Source: Phoma sp. XZ068 (Eukaryota; Ascomycota; Dothideomycetes; Pleosporales; Didymellaceae). Taken from it: a stretch of DNA of 64,000 bases. A model generated the notes under the pieces. It worked only from the letters and a program-made list of their open reading frames with translations. It was not told the origin of the DNA and searched no databases. The stretch spans positions 620,001-684,000 of the forward strand of contig RBKR01000003.1 in assembly GCA_004835665.1 (NCBI GenBank). Reading direction: 5' to 3'. Position 1 is the stretch's first letter, and the number at the start of each line of letters is the position of its first letter. Positions 20,371-30,304 of the stretch are shown here, piece by piece. The position numbers and the translations under genes were made by a program.

Positions 20371-20878
20371 CTAGTCGCACATTGGAACACCGACAAATTG
20401 CAAGAACCCGTCAATACCAGTAAGCCCGCACGAAGCGTCGCAAGGGCCCTTGTGCGCATTTCCATCATCGGGGTTGTGGTCGTACACGTCACCTGTTCAG
20501 GTTTGTCAGCCTTGCTTCAACCCTCAAAAATTCTTCCACTCTCATATGTAATGCAATCGTGTACTTACCCTCGTAGACCTTGCCATCAATCTCGAGCCCG
20601 ATCTGGCATCCAAATCCACTGTCCGGGCCGGACGAAGTCTTTACTACATTGGCGTTTGCTCCGCAGATGCGCACGCCAAAGGGGAGGCGGTCGCAGATAG
20701 AGTCAACGTTGATACCATCGATAGTAGTAGAGCGCGAATCGTCGCAGGGAGAGCCGGCGGCGAAGACAACGGGGTGGTTGATTCGAATCTTTGAGGCTTT
20801 ATAGTCACCGGCCAAGCAGACGTTGCCAGCGGAAACGGCGGAGAGAAAGATAGAGAAGAGGACGAAGGCGGACTTCAT
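20371..20878 (-). CDS. Small secreted cysteine-rich protein, effector candidate (2 exons, 143 aa)
   Basis: Exons in transcript order are 20878-20569 and 20492-20371. The intron is 76 nt with GTAAGT donor. The N-terminus is a strong signal peptide (MKSAFVLFSIFLSAVSA, predicted cut before GNVCLAG). The mature chain of about 126 residues has eight cysteines (VCLAG, SPCDD, SICDR, RICGA, GCQIG, GPCDASC and a C-terminal MCD), an even number that suits four disulfides. I see no known domain. Small size, secretion and paired cysteines are the usual profile of fungal effectors or antimicrobial proteins, but the role is unknown. A TATATAAG box lies about 110 bases upstream of the ATG. It sits inside the HET island, which suggests accessory status. 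Confidence 0.82.
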
Positions 20879-21779
20879 GATGGAGATTATTGAGTAGAGG
20901 ACTTAAAGTGGTCGTTGGTCGTTGGTGGATGGAAAAACTGTGCTTTTGCTTGCTGGATGCCGTCTTGTTGGAGGAGTATAGAGGAGCTTATATATGCGCT
21001 GGTAGTGGTCTTTGCGTAAGGTTTCATCCATCACTCAGTTCTCTTGCCATGTTCTGTGGTATGCCTTGGGCTTCTAGCCAAGATTCCGTTGCTTGGCGAA
21101 GGAATATAGGACAGGAAAATCAAATTCCCTATTTCGACTAGTGTACCCACGTGTAGCATAGCCCAGTCCTTCTAGGGACATTCTCAATTTGACCAAGTGG
21201 ATCTGGGGAACAAGCTCGTCAGCACTATAGAAAGAAGGATTTCAGAGAGTGAGGTGAAAGCCGAATGACGTCGTTGTTCCTATAACATCAAGGCTAGAGT
21301 TGTACATTTAGGTGCGGCCTTACGTTTCGAGGACCACTTCTCGGGTAATATTTTAAAAAGATACGTTAGTCTCCGTTCATCAACTTTTTTGCTCATAGCA
21401 ACGCCTATGCACGAACTCCGTGATAATTTAAGAACGATCTACATGTCAAAGACGCCTCGGAAAATACCTTGTACATGATAAGGCCTTTCGCACCGCAAGC
21501 CCTCCGCAACGCGGCCTTCCGCAAGGCCCTCCGCTAGATCTGCAGGAGCACTCTTTGATATGTCAAAATGTAATTTGTCGAATATCCGACGCCACAAGAA
21601 GCTCTTCATAGAAGTTGCCAGAGGCTGGGGGTTCCGAGAGGGTCTCCTTTTGAGATAGGATGGACTCAACCACGACAGTTCGAGTAAGTACGAGGCGATG
21701 AATACTGTTCTCAGGACTAATTGATTGTTCTGAGTTGGTAAGATCAACATCAGTAAGACTTTAGCACTGACGCTTTGAC
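20879..21779. other. Intergenic, partly decayed DNA inside the HET island
   Basis: Apart from the TATA element, no intact gene. Around 21480-21535 there is a short imperfect repetition of CCCTCCGCAA/GGCCTTCCGCAA-like units. On the minus strand this would read AEGLAEGRVAEGL in an otherwise unsupported frame. It is probably eroded sequence. Confidence 0.3.
20987..20994 (-). promoter_or_regulatory. TATA box of the small secreted protein gene
   Basis: TATATAAG on the minus strand, 109-116 bases upstream of the ATG at 20878. It matches the TATA consensus and is well placed. Confidence 0.5.
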
Positions 21780-22775
21780 CAGATAACTTCAAGCGCAACG
21801 ACACCGCCCCTTAGGATGGATCTGCTACGCACAAACCAAAGCAACATGGATGGGCGCAACCATCAGGCTGGACTTATGGACTTGATTTATCAAGCGTCAC
21901 AGAATGTGCTGAATCTACCGTCTTCAACGACAGTTTCAGAATCCTCTTTGCGTGGCTGCAGAACGGTGATCAGGTTCTAGAATATGCAATACTAGAGTGG
22001 TTATCTTCTGGAAGCATAATGTTTTCGACATATGGGGTGCCAACCATAGAACTCGCCCTCTTCTAGATGTAAATTTTCAGTGATCGCCCAATCATACACA
22101 AGGGCAATCATGCACTCAGCACACATTGCGATGCACTTGGTCAGCCTGGCGATCCAAAATCACAGCCAAGACTACTTCAATACTAGATGCACACGTCGAC
22201 AAATGCACGCATCTCGAAGAGTCCATCACCGTTCTCGAAACTAGATGTACCATAACTCCTGGTTGCTTATTACCACGGTTACAGACAAGAGCTTACTTCA
22301 TCAACACCATTACCAGACATCAACCGGCTCAGAGCTCCAAGTATCGTTGACTACAAAATCTGGCCAATGGCTTGAGGCTTAAGAATTGCTCTAGATTCTT
22401 GCCTTTCTTCAATAGCAACTCTCATCCTTAATCACCATCCTGCGAGCTGCAACTAGGCTGATATCCTGGCGACAAGTTTACTGATTAAAATGCCCCAGAC
22501 ATCAATATGCCTGGCCCTCGAGCGTTTATAAAGACTTTGAAAAGTACAGATGACAGCCGATCGCTGTTCACAACGCATTATAGGATCTGACATCTTCGAG
22601 GAGGCTTTCGACCCAGTAATTTAGTCTACATGGTTGGTGGAGCAAAGACGTCTTTCGTTTTGCGCAAGGCTGGGCCAAGAGAATACACTATGTGACGCTT
22701 TGTTATGCATTTGCTGTCCTGGAGTTGGATTGTTGGAGACCATGTACCCAGAAGGACTTCTGGGATCTAGACATT
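21780..22775 (+). pseudogene. Degenerate HET-domain relic B
   Basis: Two blocks of HET homology survive. Around 21840-21900 the plus strand reads RTNQ, RNHQAGLMDLIYQAS, matching the INQ/IDQ and NHQV-LM-IYS segment of copies 1 and 2. Around 22637-22745 it reads SFVLRKAGPREYTM, then after a frame change CYAFAVLELDCW, matching PFILRKLGRGQYRL and CYLWAALELDCWN of copy 2. The middle of the gene (about 1.3 kb in copy 2) has shrunk to about 0.75 kb of unrecognisable sequence. Stops and frameshifts are plentiful. Boundaries are approximate. Confidence 0.7.
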
Positions 22776-23027
22776 TAGATCAAGTATGCAAGCAAATGCA
22801 AACGATTGTGGTACGCTGACCCCTACACAGCGTTCTCTACTTACGACAGTGCGCAAGGCACAGCCTTCGTCACACTTTACGTGAACAACATAACATGCAG
22901 GTGCCCCACCATGCACAGCCTGGCTACACTTACGTTGGATGTTCCACTTCACAACACTATTCTATTCTACCCACATCATCTTTGACCTCTCCGCGACAAT
23001 CAACGTTTTGAGGACGCTGACTGCAAG

Positions 23028-25010
23028 ATGCCTTGTCGCCATCCAGACATACGAAGGTTTGACAACATTCGTTGTTGCCTTGCATGCGGTGAGGCTGTCT
23101 TCGAATTCACAGCGCCAACTCAATCGCCCGCAATCTCAAAGCCAGATTATCAGTATCAAAGGCTCAATTATACGCTTGGCCAAGAGATACGGCTTATCAG
23201 TCTACTTCCAGGCCAGCCATCAGAGCCACTTCTTTGTCAAATGCTGCATGTTAATCTGGAAGACGATCCTGCATACGAAGCAGTGTCTTACACATGGGCC
23301 ACCGAAGATGGGGACGCAAGAAAGTCGAAGACCATCTACTTTGCAGATGGCGGCGGCTCAATGCCAATCACTAAGAATTGTGAGGCCGCCCTTCGACGAC
23401 TCCGAAAGCGGGGCTGCCACCGGCAATTGTGGGTCGACGCGATATGTATAGATCAAACCAATACTAGTGAGCGCAGTCACCAGGTTGGTTTGATGGATAG
23501 GATATATTCCAGAGCATGGAGAGTCGTCATGTGTATACAAGATGATTATCCTGATGCCGACGTCGGTTATTCGAACCTTTTTGCGTGCTTGCGCGCGGGC
23601 GAAAAGATCGAAGGCCTTACCAACATCACACTAAAGCGACTTATTCATTCCCGGTATTTCAGGCGTGTGTGGGTGATACAGGAGGTTGTGCTTGCACGAT
23701 TTGCCTATCTCAGAGTCAACGACCAGGGGCTTCTGCTTTCTCCTTCCGTATTGTCGAATCTAAGAGCTTGTTGTTTTAGAAAGAGTTTTCATGTTCCCGA
23801 TGTATTCAAGTGGGTTCCTGGTCAGAGGTCAGGGTACGATATTGTCACTTGCTTGACCTCTAGTGCAGACTGCGAGGCGACGGAGCCACACGACAAGGTG
23901 TTCGCACTCCTCAATCTGATGGAACCGCAAGCACGAGCTCTCATCCCGGTTGATTATGAATTCGATCTTCGATCTGTTTACGCTTACACAACAATCGCTC
24001 TCATCTCTACACAGCACAGTTTAGACTTACTGAAATACGTGGACGGCCTTCGACAGGAAGATGCACTAATGAGCTTACCGCTTGGATATGCCCAAAAGGC
24101 GTCGCTTCGCCTTCGACGGGAAGATTCACGCCTGAGCTTACCGCTTGGATACGCCCCGGAGACGTCTTTTTGCCTCTATCCACAGTTTACAAGACCATAC
24201 GCTCAGGATTGGCGGCCGACTGTGGAAGTTAATGTCAAAGAGTATCTTGGAAGATTGTCCAATAATACCACAAATATAGACTCTAGGTTGACGTTCGAAA
24301 AGCCAGCGTTTGAGAAGCCGTACGCCACGAATCTCCAGCACATCTTGCCTCGGTTTTGGGTGCGAGCGCACTACCTAGATACCATTACAAACTCGACGTT
24401 CTGTAAAATCCATGGTACTGCTAGATTGCTGGCTCAAGAAGGCGAACATCACAATTGGTGCAGTTGCAGTACAAGAGAATACGACCGAAAGGGTATATCA
24501 GACCTACATTGGGAGCTCTCGATACCTCTCAAGGGGTGGATGCCACCCTCCAAGTGGATGCTCGAGTATTTCCGCTTGAATGATGGCCTTGAGCATTTCA
24601 CAAACATGCTGGATATGAGCAAGTTCTTCGAAGAGTGGCAATCAATAATCCGAAATCATTTTTTGCTGCCGAGCCGATATGCAGCTATATTTGCGACTCG
24701 ATACAGTATTGGATGTGCTGGTCCTAATTTTGAAGATGGGGACCAAATTTTTGCCATTGATGGCGCAAGTGTGCCATTCATTCTGCGTAAGCTAGGCCGG
24801 GGACAGTACAGACTTATTGGCGAATGCTATCTCTGGGCAGCACTGGAACTAGATTGCTGGAACCTAGGAACAAGGAAGGGAAGATGGCAACCTAACGGTT
24901 ACGACCAAGATCCATATCCATATCCAGAGGAAGTTGACGGCCATACGCGCATGATTGAGATGCATGTCACAAGGGATTTTAATGACGATGGTCTTCCGGA
25001 AAGCGTATGA
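23028..25010 (+). CDS. HET-domain protein, copy 2 (single exon, 660 aa)
   Basis: Paralogue of copy 1. It opens MPCRHPDIRRFDNIRCCLAC followed by GEAVFE, nearly the same Cys/His cluster. The HET core is complete: HVNLEDDPAYEAVSYTWA, PITKNCEAALRRLR, RQLWVDAICIDQTNTS, HQVGLMDRIYSRAWRV, FRRVWVIQEVVLA and TEPHDKVFALLNL. Near residues 341-382 a 21-residue unit is repeated in tandem (LPLGYAQKASLR, then LPLGYAPETSFC). The C-terminal region carries FEDGDQIFAIDGASVPFILR and LIGECYLW, the signature shared with copy 1. No frameshift is seen. Presumed role in self/non-self recognition or cell death, inferred from the family. Confidence 0.92.
   Translation: MPCRHPDIRRFDNIRCCLACGEAVFEFTAPTQSPAISKPDYQYQRLNYTLGQEIRLISLLPGQPSEPLLCQMLHVNLEDDPAYEAVSYTWATEDGDARKSKTIYFADGGGSMPITKNCEAALRRLRKRGCHRQLWVDAICIDQTNTSERSHQVGLMDRIYSRAWRVVMCIQDDYPDADVGYSNLFACLRAGEKIEGLTNITLKRLIHSRYFRRVWVIQEVVLARFAYLRVNDQGLLLSPSVLSNLRACCFRKSFHVPDVFKWVPGQRSGYDIVTCLTSSADCEATEPHDKVFALLNLMEPQARALIPVDYEFDLRSVYAYTTIALISTQHSLDLLKYVDGLRQEDALMSLPLGYAQKASLRLRREDSRLSLPLGYAPETSFCLYPQFTRPYAQDWRPTVEVNVKEYLGRLSNNTTNIDSRLTFEKPAFEKPYATNLQHILPRFWVRAHYLDTITNSTFCKIHGTARLLAQEGEHHNWCSCSTREYDRKGISDLHWELSIPLKGWMPPSKWMLEYFRLNDGLEHFTNMLDMSKFFEEWQSIIRNHFLLPSRYAAIFATRYSIGCAGPNFEDGDQIFAIDGASVPFILRKLGRGQYRLIGECYLWAALELDCWNLGTRKGRWQPNGYDQDPYPYPEEVDGHTRMIEMHVTRDFNDDGLPESV
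24048..24173 (+). repeat. 63-bp tandem duplication inside HET copy 2
   Basis: A 63-nt unit starts at 24048 (cttcgacagg) and again at 24111 (cttcgacggg). The two copies share the core gagcttaccgcttggata. The length is a multiple of three, so the frame is kept and 21 residues are duplicated. Copy 1 has no such repeat at the same place. Confidence 0.8.
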
Positions 25011-25727
25011 TTATGTATACTAGATATATAGAAAGCACCATCCCTGAACTGTTACCATGGTTCAGTATGGGCTTCTTTCGGGCATTTGTGCAACAGGATA
25101 CACCTGATTCATACGTCCCGAAGGTGTTCCACTATAGTCAGACAACAACGAACCCTGTATTTCAATATTCCGAAGTGCGTGCACCTCTGAAGTGTCTCGT
25201 ACAAGGCCCAGGTAAACACTTGCATGCATCACTCAGCGGTACTTCAACCGGAAGGGTCACCGTTTACTTTCTCCGCATCCAAAGAACTGCTAGCACTGAC
25301 CGAAAGACTGGTTCGTATCAACAGATCACAAGCGGTGGCGAGCATCCCAGCGGTATGTCTTTCGGTTGATTAACTATCCCTCCTTTGGTTGGGGCTGTCT
25401 GCAAAGTCATCGACTCAACCCACAAACTGTTGTTGACATGGATAGGTTCTCTCAGCATCACTTGTGACCCTTCGAACGTTACATGAGATGGAAAATGCTT
25501 TCGATTACACAATTACATCGATTTGATAATATATTACCACTCGTAAAATCATCAAGCATCCAGTCTTCACATAGCCAAGCCCATATTGCTCCAATGGCCT
25601 GCACGCACATCCGCCGAAACATCGACCGCTTCGTCAGGGGTATATGTCGCCTGTTGTCGTGAAGACGTAGACGCACTATTAGAAGACGAAGATCGGAACG
25701 CTACCAAGCAGACTGTCAGCATACTGT
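25011..25727. other. Right boundary of the HET island; 3' sides of HET copy 2 and PIL1
   Basis: About 700 bases between convergent genes. Open frames exist but none resembles protein. No transposon ends or repeats recognised. Confidence 0.35.
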
Positions 25728-27039
25728 CTATGCTGCAATTCTCTCCTCCTCACGGCCGCGGTGCTCGCTGGCGATAGTGGAACCGGCCTCGTCAACCTCC
25801 TCATCATCATAGCCGTTACCTCGGTGCTCTGAAGCAGGGATCCACAAACCAGATTCGCGGCTGTCAAGGGGCTGATCCTGGCCAGACAGGTCAACGGGTT
25901 CGCCAGTGTGCTGGCTGCGGTTGCGGCGACGTTGGGACAGGGTGCGGGAGCGAGTGGAGAGCTTAGAGGAGACAGAGGCGTTCTGCTCGACCCAGTTGGT
26001 TAGAGAGTCTTCGCAGTCCTGAATGATGCTTCACAAAGATCAGTACATTTATGTACAAGTAGGTGGGTATCAACTTACGCCTTCGAGGTCTCGTATCCGT
26101 CATACGCCTGGCGAGTCTCACCAGGAGTGACAGGGGTGTCATCGATGAGCTCGAGGAGGTGCTTTCCGTAGCCGGCGATGATGGCAAGCTTCTCGCAGTG
26201 CTCGCGCATGGCGTCAAACTGATAGGTGAAAGCAGCCTTCAGCTTCTCACGGGTGATGTTGGACAACTGGGCCTCAGCAACGAGAGACTCGGCTTCAGCG
26301 CGCACAAGCTCTTGCTCAAGAACAACAATCTTGGGAGAGTTGGGCTCCTTGTACTTTAGCTGAGCAATCTGGTCGGTGATCTTTTGCTTGCCTAGACGTG
26401 GTGAGCTGTGGAGATTTAATAAGAGCCGCTGGACTTACGATCACGGCTGGGCTGAACAGAAGCCTCGATGTTGCGAATGCTCTTGATAGTGACACGGTAC
26501 TGGTCGTAGCGGTCGACATACTGGTCCTCAAGCTCACCGATCTCGTAGATCAAGACACCGAGCTTATCTGTGACATCAGAAACGTCGTCGTCGCATGCCT
26601 CTCCCCAGATGGAAAGTTGTTGCTTTAGCATCAATTAGTGTTGTTTCGGAGATATGTCCGTACTGGCTCGAGCTTACAGCGACTTCCATGCGCTCTCTGG
26701 ATACGAGCTCCATGCTGCGCATGACGTTCTTCTCCATCTTCACCAACTGTGAGAGCTTCTTCGCAAGATCGGGTCCGAATGCACCAGCAGACTTGTGGCG
26801 GAATGTGTGGCCTAGGTTTGATTAATTGATATTCCCTTTGTGCGTGCTTGGGCAAACTTCGACATACCAATGTTAGCCTTGCCAAAGAAGCGACCACTCT
26901 TCGTCGAGGACGACGGGGGAGGGGGGTTCTGAATCTGCGACGCCTGTATAAAAGTTAGTATTGCGCTTCGATAACGTCGCTACATGTTGATGCCTACGGT
27001 GGGGGCGCGCGACTGGCGCATACTGTATGTGCGATGCAT
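25728..27039 (-). CDS. PIL1: Eisosome core protein PIL1/LSP1 family (6 exons, 349 aa)
   Basis: BAR-domain protein that coats the furrow-like eisosomes under the plasma membrane. Exons in transcript order are 27039-26998, 26943-26868, 26811-26678, 26622-26439, 26391-26079 and 26028-25728. The N-terminus MHRTYSMRQSRAPT is the hallmark of filamentous-ascomycete PilA. The BAR core is intact: FGPDLAKKLSQLVKMEKNVM, LSIWGEACDDDVSDVTDKLG, YEIGELEDQYVDRYDQYRVT, SIRNIEASVQPSRDR and AAFTYQFDAMREHCEKLAII. The tail is polar and acidic (HRGNGYDDEEVDEAGS) and ends EERIAA. Serines and threonines in the first 30 residues and the tail fit phosphoregulation known for the family. All introns are GT-AG and phase-consistent. 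Confidence 0.96.
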
Positions 27040-27707
27040 GCTGTGCGGATGTAGCGGATTAGATCAAGGTGGCCGAAGTTTGAGCGTTGAGATCTATAAG
27101 ATCTGTTGATATAGTAGACAGCGTGAGGGGTGAGATTGCTCGTGATAGGGGGTAGGCGAGCGGTCTGAGGGCATCGCTGTTTTTGAGTGTTTGCGGTCGC
27201 TAGCGCCGAGGTCGATGACGTACGAAGCCAGTAGCCCCACGACAGCGCCCTTCACATCCTGGCAGGATCGCTGTGGAGAACCCGTAGTCGGTTCTAGCCG
27301 GTACATCATTCTGTCGCACAGGCAACCTGGTCTACGATCATTGCTGGGCGTGTCGTAGCTGGCCTAGCAGACTATTATTTGCATTTGTTTACATGACGAC
27401 GCCCATGATGGTTGGCTGGCCCGCAGTGATTTGAGTCGGCGGGCGTGCTGCCACGCTTGAGGGAACTAGCCGTCAACTGCGCCTGGTGTTTGGTCCCTGT
27501 GACGTCGTTAAGAGCACCAGCCACATAAATTCACGTCTCACATTCCACACGGTGCGCACCAGTGTTACGGCGCATCTCATCCAGTCAATGGCACTTTGTA
27601 TCGGCAGAGCTTTTACGCCTAGTAGGCCCTCAGTTCAAGGTCATTATATTGTACAAGTTGGGTATCTGAGTCTTTTCGCGCCGTCGCAATGCAAGTAAAA
27701 CTGCAAA
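27040..27707. other. PIL1 promoter and SAM37 3' side
   Basis: About 670 bases between two minus-strand genes. No additional gene or RNA recognised. Confidence 0.4.
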
Positions 27708-29099
27708 TCAGAATTGTGAAAGCCCTCCACTCGGCAACTGACCCAAGACACTAAGAATGTTGCCAGCTTCTCCAAGTCCAATGGTTGGACGCAGCGCCCA
27801 GAAAATAAGATCTCCTTCCCGAGGCGACCGGCGGTGCTGTATAGCAAGGGATGCAAGGCCTACTGCGACTGCAGCCGTAAGACTGAGCAGAGTATTGATG
27901 TATACAGTTGAAGGGAGTTCGGAAACGATGCGGGTTGAAGACAGTAACGGTTCTGCAGGCGAAATAGCATCTCGTTTCAAGAGCGACGACAGCACTGGGA
28001 TGTTTCCTAAGACTTCTCGAACGCCAGTGAATGTGTGTGACATAAAGTTTCGTGACCTGGTCATCCATGGCAGGCTCTGCAACCTCTCTGTTGCTGAGGA
28101 CACTGAACCGGTAGTAATAGCCCACACCTGAGCCGAGTTTACATCCTCGTCGGTAAGAATATCCCTGCGTAGCTTCCGAACGTAGGTTGCGAGCGTTGAA
28201 AATCTCATCGATAGTGTCTCCTTGAGCCACGCCTGGGGTACTGCTGGGAATAGCATCAGGGCTAGGTAGCCAAAGGCCAGGCAATCAAGACTGGTCGGCT
28301 GTGACGTGCCCAGCAGATGCTCTTTGCCTCTGAGAAGCTCTGACAAAGGCTCTAGCAACTCGTTCGAGACAGCATCAAGTCTGAACCGGGCAGCATACTT
28401 TTGGGTACCCAAAAACCGCCCGAGGCCCTTGCTACGGCCCATGCTCATCACACTTGGCTGACTGTCGGTTGGCAGCCCAGCTGCTCGTTTTGCAGCCTCA
28501 AATTCTGCTGACGCCGTGCCTCGACCAGGCGCTGCGCCTTCCTCCGCTCTGGTGTCAACATCCAAGCTATCCAAACCCATGTGCGCAGTCCGTGTTCTCG
28601 CCAGATCTCGACGTTTCGGTGGCACAGTATAGTTTGCGTACCATGGCAGGATCGCAGTGTATGCAGAAGAAGTGGTAGTGTTGTAGTTCTCGGCAGAAAC
28701 GAAGAGTGAGAGATCGATGAGAGGTGTGGCTGTCGATCGGATAAAGGTAGAGTACGCAATCCGGTCGTTTTGCTGTTGACTGCTCAAGTTTGCGTCGAGG
28801 TCTTGACTAACTGCAGGGTGGTTGCGAAGGTAAGAGACGATGTCCTCAAACCCGGTCGCAGTTGCAATTCCACCATCGAAGAGTATCGGTAGGCTCTCTG
28901 GCATCATGTAAGCTATATGGTAGCCCGAACAGAAGTTCTATAACATACCCATCAACCCGACCGACTTATCGTAGCTTGCGACAAGACTCCATTGTCCTTC
29001 CGGAATAACTTGCTGGCAGTAAAGTACAGTAGCTATACACTCTGGGTCAACAGAGGGTAACCCAAAAGCTGGGCCCCATACTTGAAGCTCCAGCGCCAT
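27708..29099 (-). CDS. SAM37: SAM37/metaxin-like mitochondrial outer-membrane sorting subunit (2 exons, 446 aa)
   Basis: Probable subunit of the SAM complex that inserts beta-barrel proteins into the mitochondrial outer membrane. Exons are 29099-28949 and 28897-27708. The N-terminus MALELQVWGPAFGLPSVDPE and the GST-like thioredoxin segment are typical (YDKSVGLM; ESLPILFDGGIATATGFEDIVSYL). The later part has the metaxin C-terminal GST region (HLLGTSQPTSLDCLAFGYLALML). A hydrophobic segment (STVYINTLLSLTAAVAVGLA) near residues 390-410 is a likely outer-membrane anchor. The 52-nt intron splits the Glu codon before SLPILF. Length matches fungal Sam37/Tom37. Confidence 0.88.
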
Positions 29100-29333
29100 C
29101 TATATTACGAGATGCAGGCTTCTTTGCGTTTGGAAATCTGTGTTGTCAATGCATGTCACAAGAAGGTGACGAACATCATCAAATCGCAAAGGGCAGGAAT
29201 GGGTCTTGGCGATAACGCTAGCACGTGAACACGCATCATCTTCCTGACGGAAGCCACTCCCTCCCACATTCATCTACTTCACGCAGTGACACCCGTCAAA
29301 CGTCAAACAAAAAACTGCAGGAGTGGCCGCAGT
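29100..29333. promoter_or_regulatory. Short divergent promoter of SAM37 and the gene at 29334
   Basis: 234 bases separate two divergent starts. The arrangement implies shared regulatory DNA. I see no clear motif beyond A/C-rich tracts. Confidence 0.4.
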
Positions 29334-30304
29334 ATGGCGCCGCTCAGACGCTACCTGCGTATAACAAAGCACTCTGTCCTTGAAGTGCGAATTTACTTGG
29401 ATCGCCCTGCAGATGCTGAGGCATGGTTGCTGAAACGCGACAACCCAGCTCTTCCCCGCGTCATTGAAGCCATCCGTCCCCTTGTCCTTCCCAAACTCCG
29501 AGAAGAGAATGAGCGAGGCAAGGGCCGTAGTGGGGCCAAAGCGAAGAAGAAGGGTGTCAAAGATATTGTAGTTGAAGGTAAGTCTCACCTATCAATGTTA
29601 TTACTCGCGAATCCAGCGCTTCTAGGACGGGTCACCGTGGTCATCTCTGCGATTACATAGCTGACATTGAACCAGATGATTTTGAAGTGTCGATTTTCCT
29701 GACCGAGTTATCATCGCGCCATTCAGTCATGACCAAGCAGAAGATATTCAAAGACAAGCAGCCGCGCATACAGAGCAACTCAGGAAAGCTCACCAACTGG
29801 CTCATGACTGGAACTAGTGATCAACCCATGGTTATCAATGAAGTTGCAACGGATCCAATTGTTATCGAGGATGAGGATGAAGATGCAGTCAAACTTGCTG
29901 ACATTCCTGAGCTGGAAAAATCGACTAAACGCCCGGCACGTGCAAAGCGAAGCAGGAGCAATGTTGAGAATAGTGCAAATAGACACGCTAGTGATAGCGA
30001 CGAGACGGACTTGTTCGTTCCAGAGTCGACTGACAAGCGGAGCAAGACAGGAGCAACACCAGCGGATACCGAATTTAGCGAGGCTGAAGATGAGTCGCAG
30101 GATGATAAGAAGAAGCTAGGCTTGAACACTTCCTACGAAGGCTTCAGCATATACGGCCGTATACTATGCCTCGTGGTCAAGCGCCGTGGTGTACGAACTG
30201 CTGCAGGAGGACCCAATGCATCAGGCTCCAGCCAACAGATGCTGGAGAATTGGGTGTCGACCCAAGCTGCTGGGCAGGTGGACGATGATGAAGACAATGG
30301 CTGA
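29334..30304 (+). CDS. Conserved ascomycete protein of unknown function (2 exons, 290 aa)
   Basis: Exons are 29334-29577 and 29676-30304; the 98-nt intron has a GTAAGT donor and splits an Asp codon. The N-terminal ~110 residues look conserved and structured (MAPLRRYLRITKHSVLEVRI, VIEAIRPLVLPKLREENERG, DDFEVSIFLTELSSRHSVMT). The middle is disordered, acidic and Ser/Thr-rich (VIEDEDEDAVKLAD; KRPARAKRSRS is a likely nuclear signal). A short conserved block near the end reads LNTSYEGFSIYGRILCLVVK, and the tail is acidic. This pattern (structured N-terminus, charged linker, C-terminal beta block) suggests a nuclear protein. I do not recognise a named family. The upstream in-frame ATG at 29286 looks non-coding. 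Confidence 0.8.

Noticed and set aside
21439..21804. Minus-strand frame with AEGLAEGRVAEGL repeats
   Set aside because: Lies in eroded island DNA and partly overlaps HET relic B on the other strand; no start context.
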